A DNA stretch of 18,684 nt, taken from assembly GCA_937976325.1 (NCBI GenBank), contig CALJSD010000031.1, positions 1 through 18,684 of the forward strand, given 5' to 3'. Both the position numbers and the translations under genes were made by a program. Positions 5,014 to 12,800 of the stretch are shown here, one piece after another. The notes beneath the pieces are model-generated. The model saw only the letters and a list, made by a program, of their open reading frames with translations. It was not told the DNA's origin and ran no database searches. The stretch comes from an uncultured Carnobacterium sp. (GTDB lineage Bacteria > Bacillota > Bacilli > Lactobacillales > Aerococcaceae). The stretch's first letter is position 1. Each line of letters starts with the position of its first letter.

Positions 5014-7551
5014 ATGTCAGAACAGAACCAAACTCCAGATTGGCGCGAGGCTCTACTTTCTATTTGGAACAAACCGATTCTTAAAAATATGCGTTTTATT
5101 TTTAATATTGCTTATTCAGTCCTTAAAAACATTTTCGTAATCGCAATTCTAGCACTAATGCTGATTGGTGTATTCGGAGGTGGAATCGGACTTGGATACT
5201 TTGCAAGTTTGACATCCAATGAAGAACCTCTCACTCAGGAACAAATGAGTGATGCCATCGGAAATCTCAACTTAATCTCTAGTTTCTACTATCAAGATGG
5301 AACGAAGATTTCAGATGTAAATACTGATGAATTACGTATCGTAAAACCTTTATCAGAAATTTCGCAATATGTTAAAGATGGAATCATCGCTACAGAAGAT
5401 AGTTCATTCTATGAGCATAACGGGATTGTTCCCAAGGCGTTAATCCGTGCCCTCTTACAAGAGGTTGCTTCTTCTGAATCAGGAGCATCTGGTGGATCTA
5501 CGTTAACACAACAATTAATTAAGCAACAGATTTTAACTAGCGAAGTTACTTTCAAACGTAAAGCCAACGAAATTCTATACGCACTACGTCTTGAAAAACA
5601 CTTTACAAAAGACCAAATCTTAGAAGCTTACTTAAACGTTTCTCCGTTTGGACGTAATAATAATGGGTTAAACATTGCTGGTATCGAAGAAGCCGCTCAA
5701 GGAGTCTTCGGGGTTTCCGCAAAAGATTTATCATTGCCACAAGCAGCGTATCTTGTTGGGATGCCTCAAAACCCAATTGTTTACACACCTTACACAAACG
5801 TTGCAACAATGAAAGAAGACGTATCTGCTGGTGTAGAACGTATGAAGACCGTTCTCTTCAGTATGTATCGTGAAAACAAAATTACTAAAGAACAATACGA
5901 AGAAGCTCTAGCGTATGACATTACGAAGGACTTCCTTCCTCCAAAAGAGCTTACTTCAAACCGTCAATCTTACTTATATCAAGCTGTTCATCGTGAGGCA
6001 ATCAAAGTCTTAATGACAAAAGCAGCTGAGAAAAACAAATTGACGTATAACGATGTTAAAAACGACTCAGAATTATATAGTAAATACTATGACGAAGCTG
6101 AGCGTGAATTGAGTTCTTCTGGTTACCGTGTTACATCAACTGTTGACCAAAAAGTATACGATGCAATGCAAAAAGCCATTGCTGAACACGGAGACTTAAT
6201 CGGGCCAACATACAATACTCAATATGTTGATCAAAATACTGGTGAAACAAAAACACAAAGAGAACCAGCTCAAAATGGTGCTGTGTTAATCGAAAACAAA
6301 ACAGGTCGTATTCTTGGCTTCGTCGCAGGTCGTGACTTTGAAGCGAACCAAGTGGACCACGCGTTTTCAACACACCGCTCTCCTGGTTCAACAATCAAGC
6401 CAATCTTGGTATATGCACCAGCGATTGAAAACAACTTGATTTACCCAGCAAGTATCGTTCCAGATACGAAAATTAGTATCGCACAAGGGAACGGAACATA
6501 TTGGCAACCAACCAACTATGGTAACTCTATTACGAACCAATTCTTAACGGTTCGTTACGCACTGTTCAAATCATTAAACAACCCAGTTATTAAGATTTAC
6601 CAAGCAATGCTTCAAAAAGGCATTAACGCTGGTGAATACTTGAAGAAAATGGGTATCACTGAAGGTATCGGTGAAGATGAATATCAAAATATCGCCCTTT
6701 CAATCGGTGGTACGAGAACAGGTCCTTCTGTAAGAGAACAAACAAGTGCCTTCTCAACACTGGCAAATGGCGGTGAGCACCACGATTCATACTTAATCGA
6801 AAAGATTGAAGACTCACGTGGAAATATCATTTATCAACACGAAGATAAATCGGAGCGCGTCTTCTCAGATGCTACAGCGTTCTTAACAACAAACATGTTA
6901 CAAGACATCGCAAGCTCTACTATCTTCTACAACATTAAAGGAAATATGGGATTCAGTTCTGATTTAGCTGGTAAAACAGGGACTTCAGAAAACGAAATCG
7001 ATAACTGGTTTGTAGCCTACACTCCAACTGTTACTCTCGGTTCATGGATCGGATATGACAACTTCTATAATGCTCGATACGCAATCACTGGTGGCGACGG
7101 ATACGGCGAACCAACAATGCGTAGCCAACGTCAATGGACGAACTTAATGAAAGCTGCATACGAAGCGAACCCTGAATTAATTGGTAAAGAAACAAGCTTT
7201 ACTCAACCAGATTCTGTATATCGTGATTCTGTTGTATCTACAACTGGTACAAAAGCAGGTTCATTTAAAGCAGAAAATGGCGGTACTTATTCAGTCGGTG
7301 GTTCTATGACAACCGATTGGTTCAAGAAGGACTTCCCTCCTATGAATCCAAAATATGACTTTATGATTGGTGCAACCCCAGAAGAATTAAGTCGATTCTG
7401 GAACAAGTCTTCATCATCTTCTAGCGACAAGAAGAAAGAAGAGAAAAAAGAAGAAAAGAAACCAGATACAACTCAATCTCAAACGACGCAGGCTCCTGCA
7501 ACAACTCAAGCACCATCTTCTCAAGCTCCTGCAACAACGCAGGCACCTTAA
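5014..7551 (+). CDS. pbp1A: Class A penicillin-binding protein (transglycosylase/transpeptidase), PBP1A type
   Basis: This bifunctional enzyme polymerises lipid II glycan strands and cross-links the stem peptides outside the membrane. It has a cytoplasmic N-terminus and one membrane anchor (about residues 37-62, NIFVIAILALMLIGVFGGGIG). A GT51 domain follows with ATEDSSFYEHNG (catalytic Glu near 128) and GGSTLTQQLIKQ. The transpeptidase has STIK (active Ser about 459), SLN and KTGT (about 654-657). The C-terminal tail is low-complexity: a Ser run, a Lys/Glu stretch, then Thr/Gln/Ala/Pro repeats. I prefer the ATG at 5014 (AGAG 8-11 bases upstream) to the one at 4996, which has no ribosome binding site and lies very near the predicted transcript start. 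It has its own promoter and terminator, so it is probably monocistronic. Confidence 0.93.
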   Translation: MSEQNQTPDWREALLSIWNKPILKNMRFIFNIAYSVLKNIFVIAILALMLIGVFGGGIGLGYFASLTSNEEPLTQEQMSDAIGNLNLISSFYYQDGTKISDVNTDELRIVKPLSEISQYVKDGIIATEDSSFYEHNGIVPKALIRALLQEVASSESGASGGSTLTQQLIKQQILTSEVTFKRKANEILYALRLEKHFTKDQILEAYLNVSPFGRNNNGLNIAGIEEAAQGVFGVSAKDLSLPQAAYLVGMPQNPIVYTPYTNVATMKEDVSAGVERMKTVLFSMYRENKITKEQYEEALAYDITKDFLPPKELTSNRQSYLYQAVHREAIKVLMTKAAEKNKLTYNDVKNDSELYSKYYDEAERELSSSGYRVTSTVDQKVYDAMQKAIAEHGDLIGPTYNTQYVDQNTGETKTQREPAQNGAVLIENKTGRILGFVAGRDFEANQVDHAFSTHRSPGSTIKPILVYAPAIENNLIYPASIVPDTKISIAQGNGTYWQPTNYGNSITNQFLTVRYALFKSLNNPVIKIYQAMLQKGINAGEYLKKMGITEGIGEDEYQNIALSIGGTRTGPSVREQTSAFSTLANGGEHHDSYLIEKIEDSRGNIIYQHEDKSERVFSDATAFLTTNMLQDIASSTIFYNIKGNMGFSSDLAGKTGTSENEIDNWFVAYTPTVTLGSWIGYDNFYNARYAITGGDGYGEPTMRSQRQWTNLMKAAYEANPELIGKETSFTQPDSVYRDSVVSTTGTKAGSFKAENGGTYSVGGSMTTDWFKKDFPPMNPKYDFMIGATPEELSRFWNKSSSSSSDKKKEEKKEEKKPDTTQSQTTQAPATTQAPSSQAPATTQAP
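7401..7549 (+). repeat. Low-complexity tail of the PBP with short amino-acid repeats
   Basis: The DNA encodes a Ser-rich run, a Lys/Glu-rich stretch (KKKEEKKEEKK) and then imperfect repeats of QAPATTQAP, with GCTCCTGCAACAAC occurring twice. Such tails are common at the exposed C-terminus of class A PBPs in Lactobacillales and change length readily by slippage. The reading frame stays intact here. Confidence 0.7.
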
Positions 7552-7564
7552 CTTTAAACAAGCG

Positions 7565-7593
7565 AAAGGCTGGACAGATGTCCAGCCTTTTTA
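7565..7593 (+). terminator. Rho-independent terminator of the PBP gene
   Basis: AAAGGCTGGAC pairs with GTCCAGCCTTT around the loop AGAT (11 bp), followed by a short T-run. It lies 13 bases after the PBP stop codon. Confidence 0.9.
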
Positions 7594-7622
7594 ATTGCTT
7601 CTATATAATATAGGAAGAAACT

Positions 7623-7656
7623 AAAACAGCCTACCGGAATTCCGATAGGCTGTTTT
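7623..7656 (-). terminator. Bidirectional terminator downstream of ccpA
   Basis: AAAACAGCCTA pairs with TAGGCTGTTTT, with a further CGG-AATT-CCG stem at the tip, flanked by A and T runs. It lies 8 bases beyond the ccpA stop and also faces the PBP gene, so it can serve both convergent transcripts. Confidence 0.85.
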
Positions 7657-7664
7657 GTTCAATC

Positions 7665-8666
7665 TTATTTAGTTGTGTGTCGAAGTTCAATCTTGAAAGG
7701 TAATGTAATTTCAGATTCGACAATCTCTTCTTTGTTCATAATCTTCGTTAAAAGACGCATCGCTACTGCACCAATATCATATAAAGGTGGTGCAATAGTT
7801 GAAAGGATTGGACGAGTCATCTTCGTTAATTTAGAGTTATTACTTGAGATGATTTCGAATTTCTCAGGAACTTTAATTCCTAAGTCGATTAATCCATTTA
7901 ATAATCCAACAGAAGTTTCGTCGTCAGTTACGATTGCAGCTGTAACGCCTGCTTTATGAATACGTTCTGCTACTGATTCACCAGCATGGTACGTCAATGG
8001 CACTTCATATACTAATTTAGGATCGAATTTAATACCTGCTTTATCTAAAGCAGCTTTGTACCCTTCTAAGCGTAAATCTACAGAAGCTACATTCTTCAAC
8101 GCAGCTGTTACGAAAGCCACTTTCTTATGTCCGTTTTCAATCAATGTTTCAACGGCTTCTTGCGTTGCTTCTTTATAGTCGATATTTACAGACGCAATTT
8201 CATGTTCCGCATCCATCGTTCCTGCTAAAACGATTGGTGTTTTAGAACGAATGATTTCAGTGCGTAATTCAGGTGTTAAATGGTTTCCCATATATAAAAT
8301 ACCATCTACTTGTTTTGACAATAATGTGTTTAACACTTGAATTTCTTTATGATTATTTTGGTCTGAGTTCGCTAGAATAATGTTGTATTTATACATTGTC
8401 GCAATGTCATCAATCCCACGTGCTAAGCTCGCAAAGTAAAGGTTTGTGACATCTGGAATGATCACTCCAACAGTCGTAGTTTTTTTACTTGCAAGTCCAC
8501 GAGCAACGGCATTTGGACGATAATCTAATTCATCGATAACATCTAGTACTCTTTTACGAGTCGCTGGTTTTACGTTTGGGTTCCCGTTTACTACACGTGA
8601 TACTGTAGCCATGGATACATTTGCTTCACGAGCAACGTCATAAATCGTAATTGTTTGCTTTTCCAT
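7665..8666 (-). CDS. ccpA: Catabolite control protein A, LacI family
   Basis: CcpA is the global carbon regulator of Firmicutes; with HPr-Ser46-P it binds cre sites to repress or activate catabolic genes. The 333 residues match its usual length. The N-terminal helix-turn-helix (TITIYDVAREANVSMATVSR) and hinge (YRPNAVARGLASKKTTTVGV) are those of CcpA rather than of a sugar-specific LacI member. The periplasmic-binding-like core carries IIPDVTNLYFASLARGIDDI, and STIAPPLYDIGAVAMRLLTK lies near the end. The ribosome binding site is AAAGGAG. It is divergent from pepQ, an arrangement known in lactic acid bacteria, and a cre-like site overlaps its promoter, suggesting autoregulation. Confidence 0.95.
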   Translation of the reverse strand: MEKQTITIYDVAREANVSMATVSRVVNGNPNVKPATRKRVLDVIDELDYRPNAVARGLASKKTTTVGVIIPDVTNLYFASLARGIDDIATMYKYNIILANSDQNNHKEIQVLNTLLSKQVDGILYMGNHLTPELRTEIIRSKTPIVLAGTMDAEHEIASVNIDYKEATQEAVETLIENGHKKVAFVTAALKNVASVDLRLEGYKAALDKAGIKFDPKLVYEVPLTYHAGESVAERIHKAGVTAAIVTDDETSVGLLNGLIDLGIKVPEKFEIISSNNSKLTKMTRPILSTIAPPLYDIGAVAMRLLTKIMNKEEIVESEITLPFKIELRHTTK

Positions 8667-8714
8667 CTACAAATCTCCTTTGTGCATCTTTTCATCTAAT
8701 CATAGGGTAGCACT

Positions 8715-8743
8715 TTCATAAATCTTTTGCAAGCGTTTCACAA
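8715..8743 (-). promoter_or_regulatory. Probable ccpA promoter
   Basis: On the minus strand TTGTGA (8738-8743), a 17-bp spacer, then TATGAA (8715-8720). The -10 is mediocre. The cre-like site lies within the -35 and spacer, where bound CcpA would block RNA polymerase. A second candidate -10 (TATGAT) lies closer to the gene but lacks a partner -35. Confidence 0.45.
8728..8741. promoter_or_regulatory. cre-like CcpA operator between ccpA and pepQ
   Basis: TGCAAGCGTTTCAC fits the streptococcal/lactococcal cre consensus WGWAARCGYTWWMA at 11 of 14 positions, including the central AAGCGTTT. It lies 62 bases upstream of the ccpA start and 81 upstream of pepQ, in a divergent pair known in lactic acid bacteria to be linked to CcpA. 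The 3' half is imperfect, so the call rests on context as much as on sequence. Confidence 0.5.
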
Positions 8744-8792
8744 CAATTTTCATATAATTTTTGAAACTATTTACATTATTGATGTAATAATA

Positions 8793-8801
8793 TGCTACAA
8801 T
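8793..8801 (+). promoter_or_regulatory. Extended -10 promoter of pepQ
   Basis: TGCTACAAT is an extended -10 (TG, one base, TACAAT). No good -35 lies at 17 bp; TTTACA at 8770-8775 is 20 bp away. The predicted start lies just before the AAGGAG ribosome binding site (8808-8813), leaving a very short leader. Confidence 0.45.
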
Positions 8802-8821
8802 AGATTCAAGGAGATGAAATT

Positions 8822-9925
8822 ATGAAACTAAACCCTACATTTATGCAATTAGAAAAAGAAATGAAAGAAAAACAAAATCCGATTGTTTTTATTCAAAATC
8901 CAGAGACCATTCGTCTTTTGACAAAATTCTCAACTGAGCCTCATGAACGAATTGTGGCACTCGTATATACACCAGGAGCGACTCCGCTACTCTTCGTCCC
9001 AGCATTAGAACATCAAGTGGCTCAAAAGGCAGAGCCAGACTTTATCGTGAAGAGTTATCAAGACCATGAAGATGGTTGGAAACTCTTATCAGATGCGATT
9101 AAGGAGCACTTCCCTGTAGAGTCAAATTTTGCTGTGGAAAAAGTGGACTTCTCACTCTTTGCTGCTGAACAATTACAAAAGCACTTCCCTGGCATTCAAT
9201 TTACAGTGGACTTAACACCAGTCGTTCAACAACTTCGTCTAGTGAAAGACGCTGATGCTATCGAGAAACTTGTCTACTCTGGAACATTTGCCGATAAAGC
9301 GATTGAAATCGGAAAGAAAGCCTTGAAAGTGGGCATTAGCGAACGCGAAGTCGTTGCCATTATCGAATTCGAAATGAAAAAGCTTGGTGTCTCTCAAATG
9401 AGTTTTGACACAATGGTGCTCTTTGGCGACCACGCTGCGGACCCTCACGGTGAACCTGGTGAACGCACTCTGAAAGAAAATGAATGGGTGCTCTTTGACC
9501 TAGGAACGATGGTCGACGGTTACGCAAGTGACATCACACGTACTGTCTTCTTCGGAAATGACAGCGCGAAAGATCCTCGCCATCAAGAAATCTACGACAT
9601 TGTTCAAAAAGCCCACGATACAGCAATCGCAGCAGTAAAACCTGGCATGAAAGCAAGCGAAATTGATAAGATTGCTCGTGACATTATCGCAGAAGCTGGA
9701 TACGGTGAATACTTTATCCACCGCCTTGGACACGGAATCGGCCAAAGCGTTCATGAGTTCCCTTCAATTATGGAAGGAAACGATATGGAACTCGTTGAAG
9801 GCATGTGCTTCTCTGTTGAACCTGGTGTCTATATTTCAGGTGACTACGGCGTTCGTATCGAAGACTGCCTATCCGTTACAAAAGATGGCGCCAAACTCTT
9901 TACAGCTGTTAAATACGACTTCTAA
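8822..9925 (+). CDS. pepQ: Xaa-Pro dipeptidase (prolidase), M24B family
   Basis: PepQ hydrolyses Xaa-Pro dipeptides, releasing proline and an amino acid in the cytoplasm at the end of peptide utilisation. The 367-residue protein has the N-terminal creatinase-like domain (about 1-135) and a C-terminal pita-bread domain. All five dinuclear-metal ligands are visible: D226 and D237 (DLGTMVDGYASD), H304 (GHGIG), E333 (VEPG) and E347 (RIED). The ATG has AAGGAG at 8-bp spacing. It is divergent from ccpA, the arrangement that gives PepQ its name in lactobacilli. A bidirectional terminator follows, so it is monocistronic. Confidence 0.93.
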   Translation: MKLNPTFMQLEKEMKEKQNPIVFIQNPETIRLLTKFSTEPHERIVALVYTPGATPLLFVPALEHQVAQKAEPDFIVKSYQDHEDGWKLLSDAIKEHFPVESNFAVEKVDFSLFAAEQLQKHFPGIQFTVDLTPVVQQLRLVKDADAIEKLVYSGTFADKAIEIGKKALKVGISEREVVAIIEFEMKKLGVSQMSFDTMVLFGDHAADPHGEPGERTLKENEWVLFDLGTMVDGYASDITRTVFFGNDSAKDPRHQEIYDIVQKAHDTAIAAVKPGMKASEIDKIARDIIAEAGYGEYFIHRLGHGIGQSVHEFPSIMEGNDMELVEGMCFSVEPGVYISGDYGVRIEDCLSVTKDGAKLFTAVKYDF

Positions 9926-9935
9926 TCCAAAAGAA

Positions 9936-9961
9936 AAAGCCTGGGGAATTCCCCAGGCTTT
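9936..9961. terminator. Bidirectional terminator between pepQ and the ytxH-type gene
   Basis: AAAGCCTGGGG pairs with CCCCAGGCTTT around AATT (11 bp), flanked by A on one side and T on the other. It separates convergent pepQ and the YtxH-type gene. Confidence 0.88.
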
Positions 9962-9979
9962 CATTGTTTAACATTCAGA

Positions 9980-10432
9980 TTAAGCTTCTGCTTTAACTTC
10001 TTCAGCTTTTTCTTTTACGTTTTCAGCTAATTCAGCAACAACTTCTGCTGATTCTTCTTTTCCTTTAGAAAAGTTTCCTTTAACTTTTTCAACTGTTTCG
10101 TTGAATTGACCTTTTAAGTTTTCAGTTTGAACTGCAACTTGGTCTTTTAAGTTAGCTGCTTGTTTAGAAACTTGTTCTTTTAAGTTTCCAGCTTGTTCTT
10201 GTAAGTTTACACGAATATCTTGTGTTGAAGTTTTAGCTACTTCAGCGAATTCAACACCTTTTGCACGTGCGATTTCACCGTATTCTGATAATTGTTCTTT
10301 GTAGCGATCTGCTTCTTTCGCTAAGTCTTCACGTAATTCTTTACCTGATTTTGGTGCAAATAATAAAGCTGTTACTGCTGCTGCAGATGCTCCGATAAAT
10401 GCTCCTAATAAAAATCCGCCTGATTTACTCAT
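9980..10432 (-). CDS. YtxH-domain envelope/stress protein
   Basis: The 150-residue protein has the YtxH pattern: a glycine-rich N-terminal membrane segment (SGGFLLGAFIGASAAAVTALLFAPKSGKELRED), then a long highly charged coiled-coil region (about 40-150) with heptad-like repeats such as NLKEQVSKQAANLKDQVAVQ. Members are membrane-anchored and often stress-induced; their exact function is unclear. The start is the ATG at 10430-10432, with GGAG 8 bases upstream, rather than the in-frame TTG nine bases earlier. It lies 18 bases after the DUF948-type gene, and the two form a pair commonly found together. Confidence 0.88.
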   Translation of the reverse strand: MSKSGGFLLGAFIGASAAAVTALLFAPKSGKELREDLAKEADRYKEQLSEYGEIARAKGVEFAEVAKTSTQDIRVNLQEQAGNLKEQVSKQAANLKDQVAVQTENLKGQFNETVEKVKGNFSKGKEESAEVVAELAENVKEKAEEVKAEA

Positions 10433-10450
10433 GTTCAACACTCCGTTTCG

Positions 10451-10855
10451 TTATTTTACTTTTTTCTTCTTTGAAAGAATTGTTCTTCCAAAATTAAATG
10501 CCGCTACTGCACGGCTTGTTTTTGAAAGCTTCACTGCTTTTGTTGCTAGATTACGTGAAGATGAGTTCACATCTGAAATCGTCACACCTAATTCGCCAGC
10601 CGCTGTAAACAACGGATTTGTCTCTTTAAGTTTGCCGTTCACGTCATCTACAAGTACATTTGCTTTATTTAATAACCCTTCAACTTCAATTGAAAGACTA
10701 TCAACATCTTTTGTAATGACTTCTAATGAATGATTCACGTTATCAACGGTTTTATTTAATCTTGATAAAATCGGTGATACTTTGACAATTACAAAAACCA
10801 CTAATGCTAATAAAGCACATGCAGCAATTAATGCAGCAATCTCAACACCTGTCAT
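10451..10855 (-). CDS. DUF948-type membrane-anchored coiled-coil protein
   Basis: This 134-residue protein has one N-terminal membrane helix (VEIAALIAACALLALVVFVIV) and a cytoplasmic helical region (NKTVDNVNHSLEVITKDVDS and onward) with regularly spaced hydrophobics. It ends in a Lys-rich tail (LSKKKKVK). This is the DUF948 pattern. No catalytic motif is visible. GGAGG precedes the ATG. It is the first gene of the pair with the YtxH-type gene, and both are probably involved in envelope stress or general membrane function. That role is inferred from family context only. Its promoter is unclear: TTGAAA with TAATAT about 19 bp away (near 10918-10945) is the best candidate but weak. Confidence 0.85.
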   Translation of the reverse strand: MTGVEIAALIAACALLALVVFVIVKVSPILSRLNKTVDNVNHSLEVITKDVDSLSIEVEGLLNKANVLVDDVNGKLKETNPLFTAAGELGVTISDVNSSSRNLATKAVKLSKTSRAVAAFNFGRTILSKKKKVK

Positions 10856-10944
10856 TGAGCCATTCCTCCAATCTTTAAGTATGAGTTAATGATAACACTT
10901 TCTCGGGAAAAATACCATCATATTATTTCTTAAATTGCCTATGC

Positions 10945-10973
10945 TTTCAATCATTTTTTACATATGTTACACT
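10945..10973 (+). promoter_or_regulatory. Probable promoter of the mscS gene
   Basis: TTTCAA (10945-10950), a 17-bp spacer and TACACT (10968-10973) preceded by TG at the extended -10 position. The -35 is weak. The predicted start is about 20 bases before the ATG at 11003. Confidence 0.45.
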
Positions 10974-11002
10974 TATTTTATTACTAATAAAGGGTGACAA
11001 TT

Positions 11003-11872
11003 ATGCACAATGTCTTATGGATCGATTCCATCACAAATTTCTTTACGAATTACTGGAATTCCTTTGATTGGGAATCCATTTTATCAAATGTTTTTACGAA
11101 ATTATTATCATTAATTTTATTATTCCTACTATTCTACTTTGGAAAGAAATTTTTACATTTCCTATTTAAGAAAACGATTCTCTCCTCTGTGAAAGTCGTT
11201 CGTCAAAGTGAAAGTAGACAAAAGACGATCGTGAAGCTCTTAGAAAATATGCTCGATTATTTCCTATACTTCATCTTAATCTACTGGATTCTCTCGATTA
11301 TCGGTGTTCCAATTTCTAGCTTACTTGCTGGAGCTGGAATCGCTGGGGTCGCCCTTGGTCTTGGTGCACAAGGTTTCCTATCAGATGTGATTAACGGTCT
11401 TTTCATCCTACTCGAACGCCAATTCGAAGTTGGAGATGCCGTTTTAATCAATAACATTTCCGGAACCATCGCAAGCGTCGGTGTCCGTACTACACAAGTT
11501 CGCGGTTATGACGGAACACTTCACTACATTCCAAACCGCAATATCACTGTTGTCAGCAACCAATCTCGTGGAAATATGCGTGCTTTAATCGAATTACCTT
11601 TAAATAGCAACGTGGATTTAAAATCTGTATACTCAGTCATTGAAGAAATTAATAACCAATATACACGAACCGACGAAGCTCTAACCGCTCCGCCAAAAAT
11701 CGTTGGACCACAAACCAAACCAAATGGTCAATTTGTATTCACCATCGCTCTAATGACAAAAAACGGCTTGCAACATGCAACCTACCAACGCTATTTAACA
11801 CTTTATCAAGAAGCACTGCTAAAACAAGGCATCGACCTTTCATCACCAGTCATCCCATATTCAACCAACTAA
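11003..11872 (+). CDS. Small-conductance mechanosensitive channel, MscS family
   Basis: MscS channels open under membrane tension and release solutes during hypo-osmotic shock. The 289-residue protein has an N-terminal leader, then three membrane segments (about 30-55, 75-100 and 105-130). The pore helix is glycine/alanine-rich (LAGAGIAGVALGLGAQGF), followed by the MscS beta-domain signature LLERQFEVGDAVLI and IPNRNI. The C-terminal alpha/beta vestibule is complete. I chose the ATG at 11003 because AAGGGTG lies just upstream; an in-frame GTG at 10994 would overlap that site. The size matches the YkuT branch in Bacillus, but no finer assignment is possible. Confidence 0.92.
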   Translation: MHNVLWIDSITNFFTNYWNSFDWESILSNVFTKLLSLILLFLLFYFGKKFLHFLFKKTILSSVKVVRQSESRQKTIVKLLENMLDYFLYFILIYWILSIIGVPISSLLAGAGIAGVALGLGAQGFLSDVINGLFILLERQFEVGDAVLINNISGTIASVGVRTTQVRGYDGTLHYIPNRNITVVSNQSRGNMRALIELPLNSNVDLKSVYSVIEEINNQYTRTDEALTAPPKIVGPQTKPNGQFVFTIALMTKNGLQHATYQRYLTLYQEALLKQGIDLSSPVIPYSTN

Positions 11873-11900
11873 AAAAGAAGGCCTACGTCTTCTTTTTTTT
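11871..11900 (+). terminator. Rho-independent terminator of the mscS gene
   Basis: AAGAAGGC pairs with GTCTTCTT (one G-T pair) around CTAC, followed by a T8 run. It overlaps the mscS stop codon's last bases. Confidence 0.75.
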
Positions 11901-11921
11901 GTTTCCTTATAATCCACTCCA

Positions 11922-12115
11922 TAGGATGCAGTTCCTAACCTCACATTGCTTCTGCTTTCTACGGAACGGTACATCAACTCACCTAAATTTGAGTAAACCA
12001 ATTACAAAAAAGTCCTTTGGATAATGTGGTTCCCCTGCACCTCTTACTTTTTAGCTAGGATGCAGAAACTCTCTTCCCTTTCCTCTGTGATATGCGGAAT
12101 GGTATATAACTCACC
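11922..12115 (+). repeat. Two tandem 134-bp-period repeats that look like inverted, degenerate copies of the cbpB 3' end
   Basis: Copy A starts at TAGGATGCAG (11922) and copy B at 12056. Both end in a stretch like GGTACAT-AACTCACC (11966-11983; 12099-12115). That stretch matches the cbpB coding strand at 12363-12380 (ATGGTACATGAACTCACC) with 2 mismatches in copy A, and with 1 mismatch plus 1 gap in copy B. AGGATG(C)AGTT at the start of copy A also matches a site about 60-70 codon-strand bases upstream in cbpB. Copy B runs directly into the left arm of element E2. The middle of each copy is too degenerate to align surely, and no open frame is kept. Confidence 0.65.
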
Positions 12116-12132
12116 TGCATTATAAAAAATAA

Positions 12133-12316
12133 GCTACAGCGATTCCGAGGAATTCTATAATAGCAATAATGGGAACTTGCATAAAATGCGAATTAAAGGG
12201 CGTAAGGAATTTATTCCCTACGCCCTTTTTGAGGCTTTTAAGGTGCAAGACCAAGGCTTGCACCGGTGCCCCATTATAGCTATTATCTAGAATTCCTAAA
12301 AAGGAATCGCTGTAGC
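12133..12316 (+). repeat. Element E2: long inverted-repeat structured element, family member 2
   Basis: Perfect 14-bp ends (GCTACAGCGATTCC, 12133-12146, inverse at 12303-12316). The main helix pairs ATAATAGC and ATAATGGG with CCCATTAT and GCTATTAT, again with one A facing A between the blocks. Inside are a short helix (TAAAA about 12182-12186 with TTTTA 12236-12240), a hairpin AAAGGGCGTA.../...TACGCCCTTT around GGAATTTATTCC (12195-12229), and a hairpin GGTGCAAG/CTTGCACC (12242-12262). The unpaired motifs GCGAATTA, TTTGAGGC, AGACCA and CCGGTGCCC match those of E1, and most match E3. It lies between the convergent mscS and cbpB genes; the cbpB stop codon is only 11 bases past its end. No protein is encoded. 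Confidence 0.78.
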
Positions 12317-12326
12317 GATTACCGCT

Positions 12327-12800
12327 TTATTTATTATTTTTTTCCACAAAATCATATTCGCGGGTGAGTTCATGTACCATGAAGTTGATGCGCTTTAAAA
12401 GCTCCTTCCTCGTCACAATCCCCACAAACTCATCCTCATCATTCCCAATACAAATAAAACTCTCATCCACAAGCTCATTTAACACATCTTCCACTTGCGT
12501 ATCCTGATGAATAATCGGAAACTCCGTACGCATCACATCACGCACTTTGTATTTTCCTAACTGATTCATATGAATTTGTTCCACACCAGTGATTTTATGT
12601 AAAATCATCGCCAGTGAAATCAGACCTACGATTTTATTTTCCTTGTTCAATACAGGAATGAGTGAATAACGCACATTTGTTAAGACAAGCATCGCGTGTT
12701 CCAATGTATGATCCTCTTGTAAGATAGCTACTTTTTCCGCATCGATAAAAAGCTTATCGCGGTCTTCAAGTAGTAACTCTTGGATTTTCTTATGAATCAA
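12327..12800 (-). CDS. cbpB: CBS-domain protein CbpB (YkuL/DarB type, c-di-AMP binding)
   Basis: Family members bind cyclic di-AMP through paired CBS domains; in Bacillus and Listeria the apo form acts on the stringent-response enzyme Rel. The protein has two CBS motifs (about residues 12-70, AEKVAILQEDHTLEHAMLVL, and 88-150, RDVMRTEFPIIHQDTQVEDV). I chose the TTG at 12798-12800: GGGAGGG sits 7 bases upstream, and the resulting start (IHKKIQELLLED) aligns with YkuL-type starts. This gives 157 residues. An ATG at 12816-12818 would add six residues but lacks a good site. The start overlaps the yfcE-type gene by 11 bases, so the two are coupled. The 3' end abuts element E2, which has inverted copies of this coding end on its far side. 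Confidence 0.85.
   Translation of the reverse strand: MIHKKIQELLLEDRDKLFIDAEKVAILQEDHTLEHAMLVLTNVRYSLIPVLNKENKIVGLISLAMILHKITGVEQIHMNQLGKYKVRDVMRTEFPIIHQDTQVEDVLNELVDESFICIGNDEDEFVGIVTRKELLKRINFMVHELTREYDFVEKNNK

Noticed and set aside
12152..12163. TATAAT in the E2 left arm as a promoter
   Set aside because: It is part of the covarying helix; the equivalent bases in E1 and E3 do not form a -10, and no -35 lies upstream.
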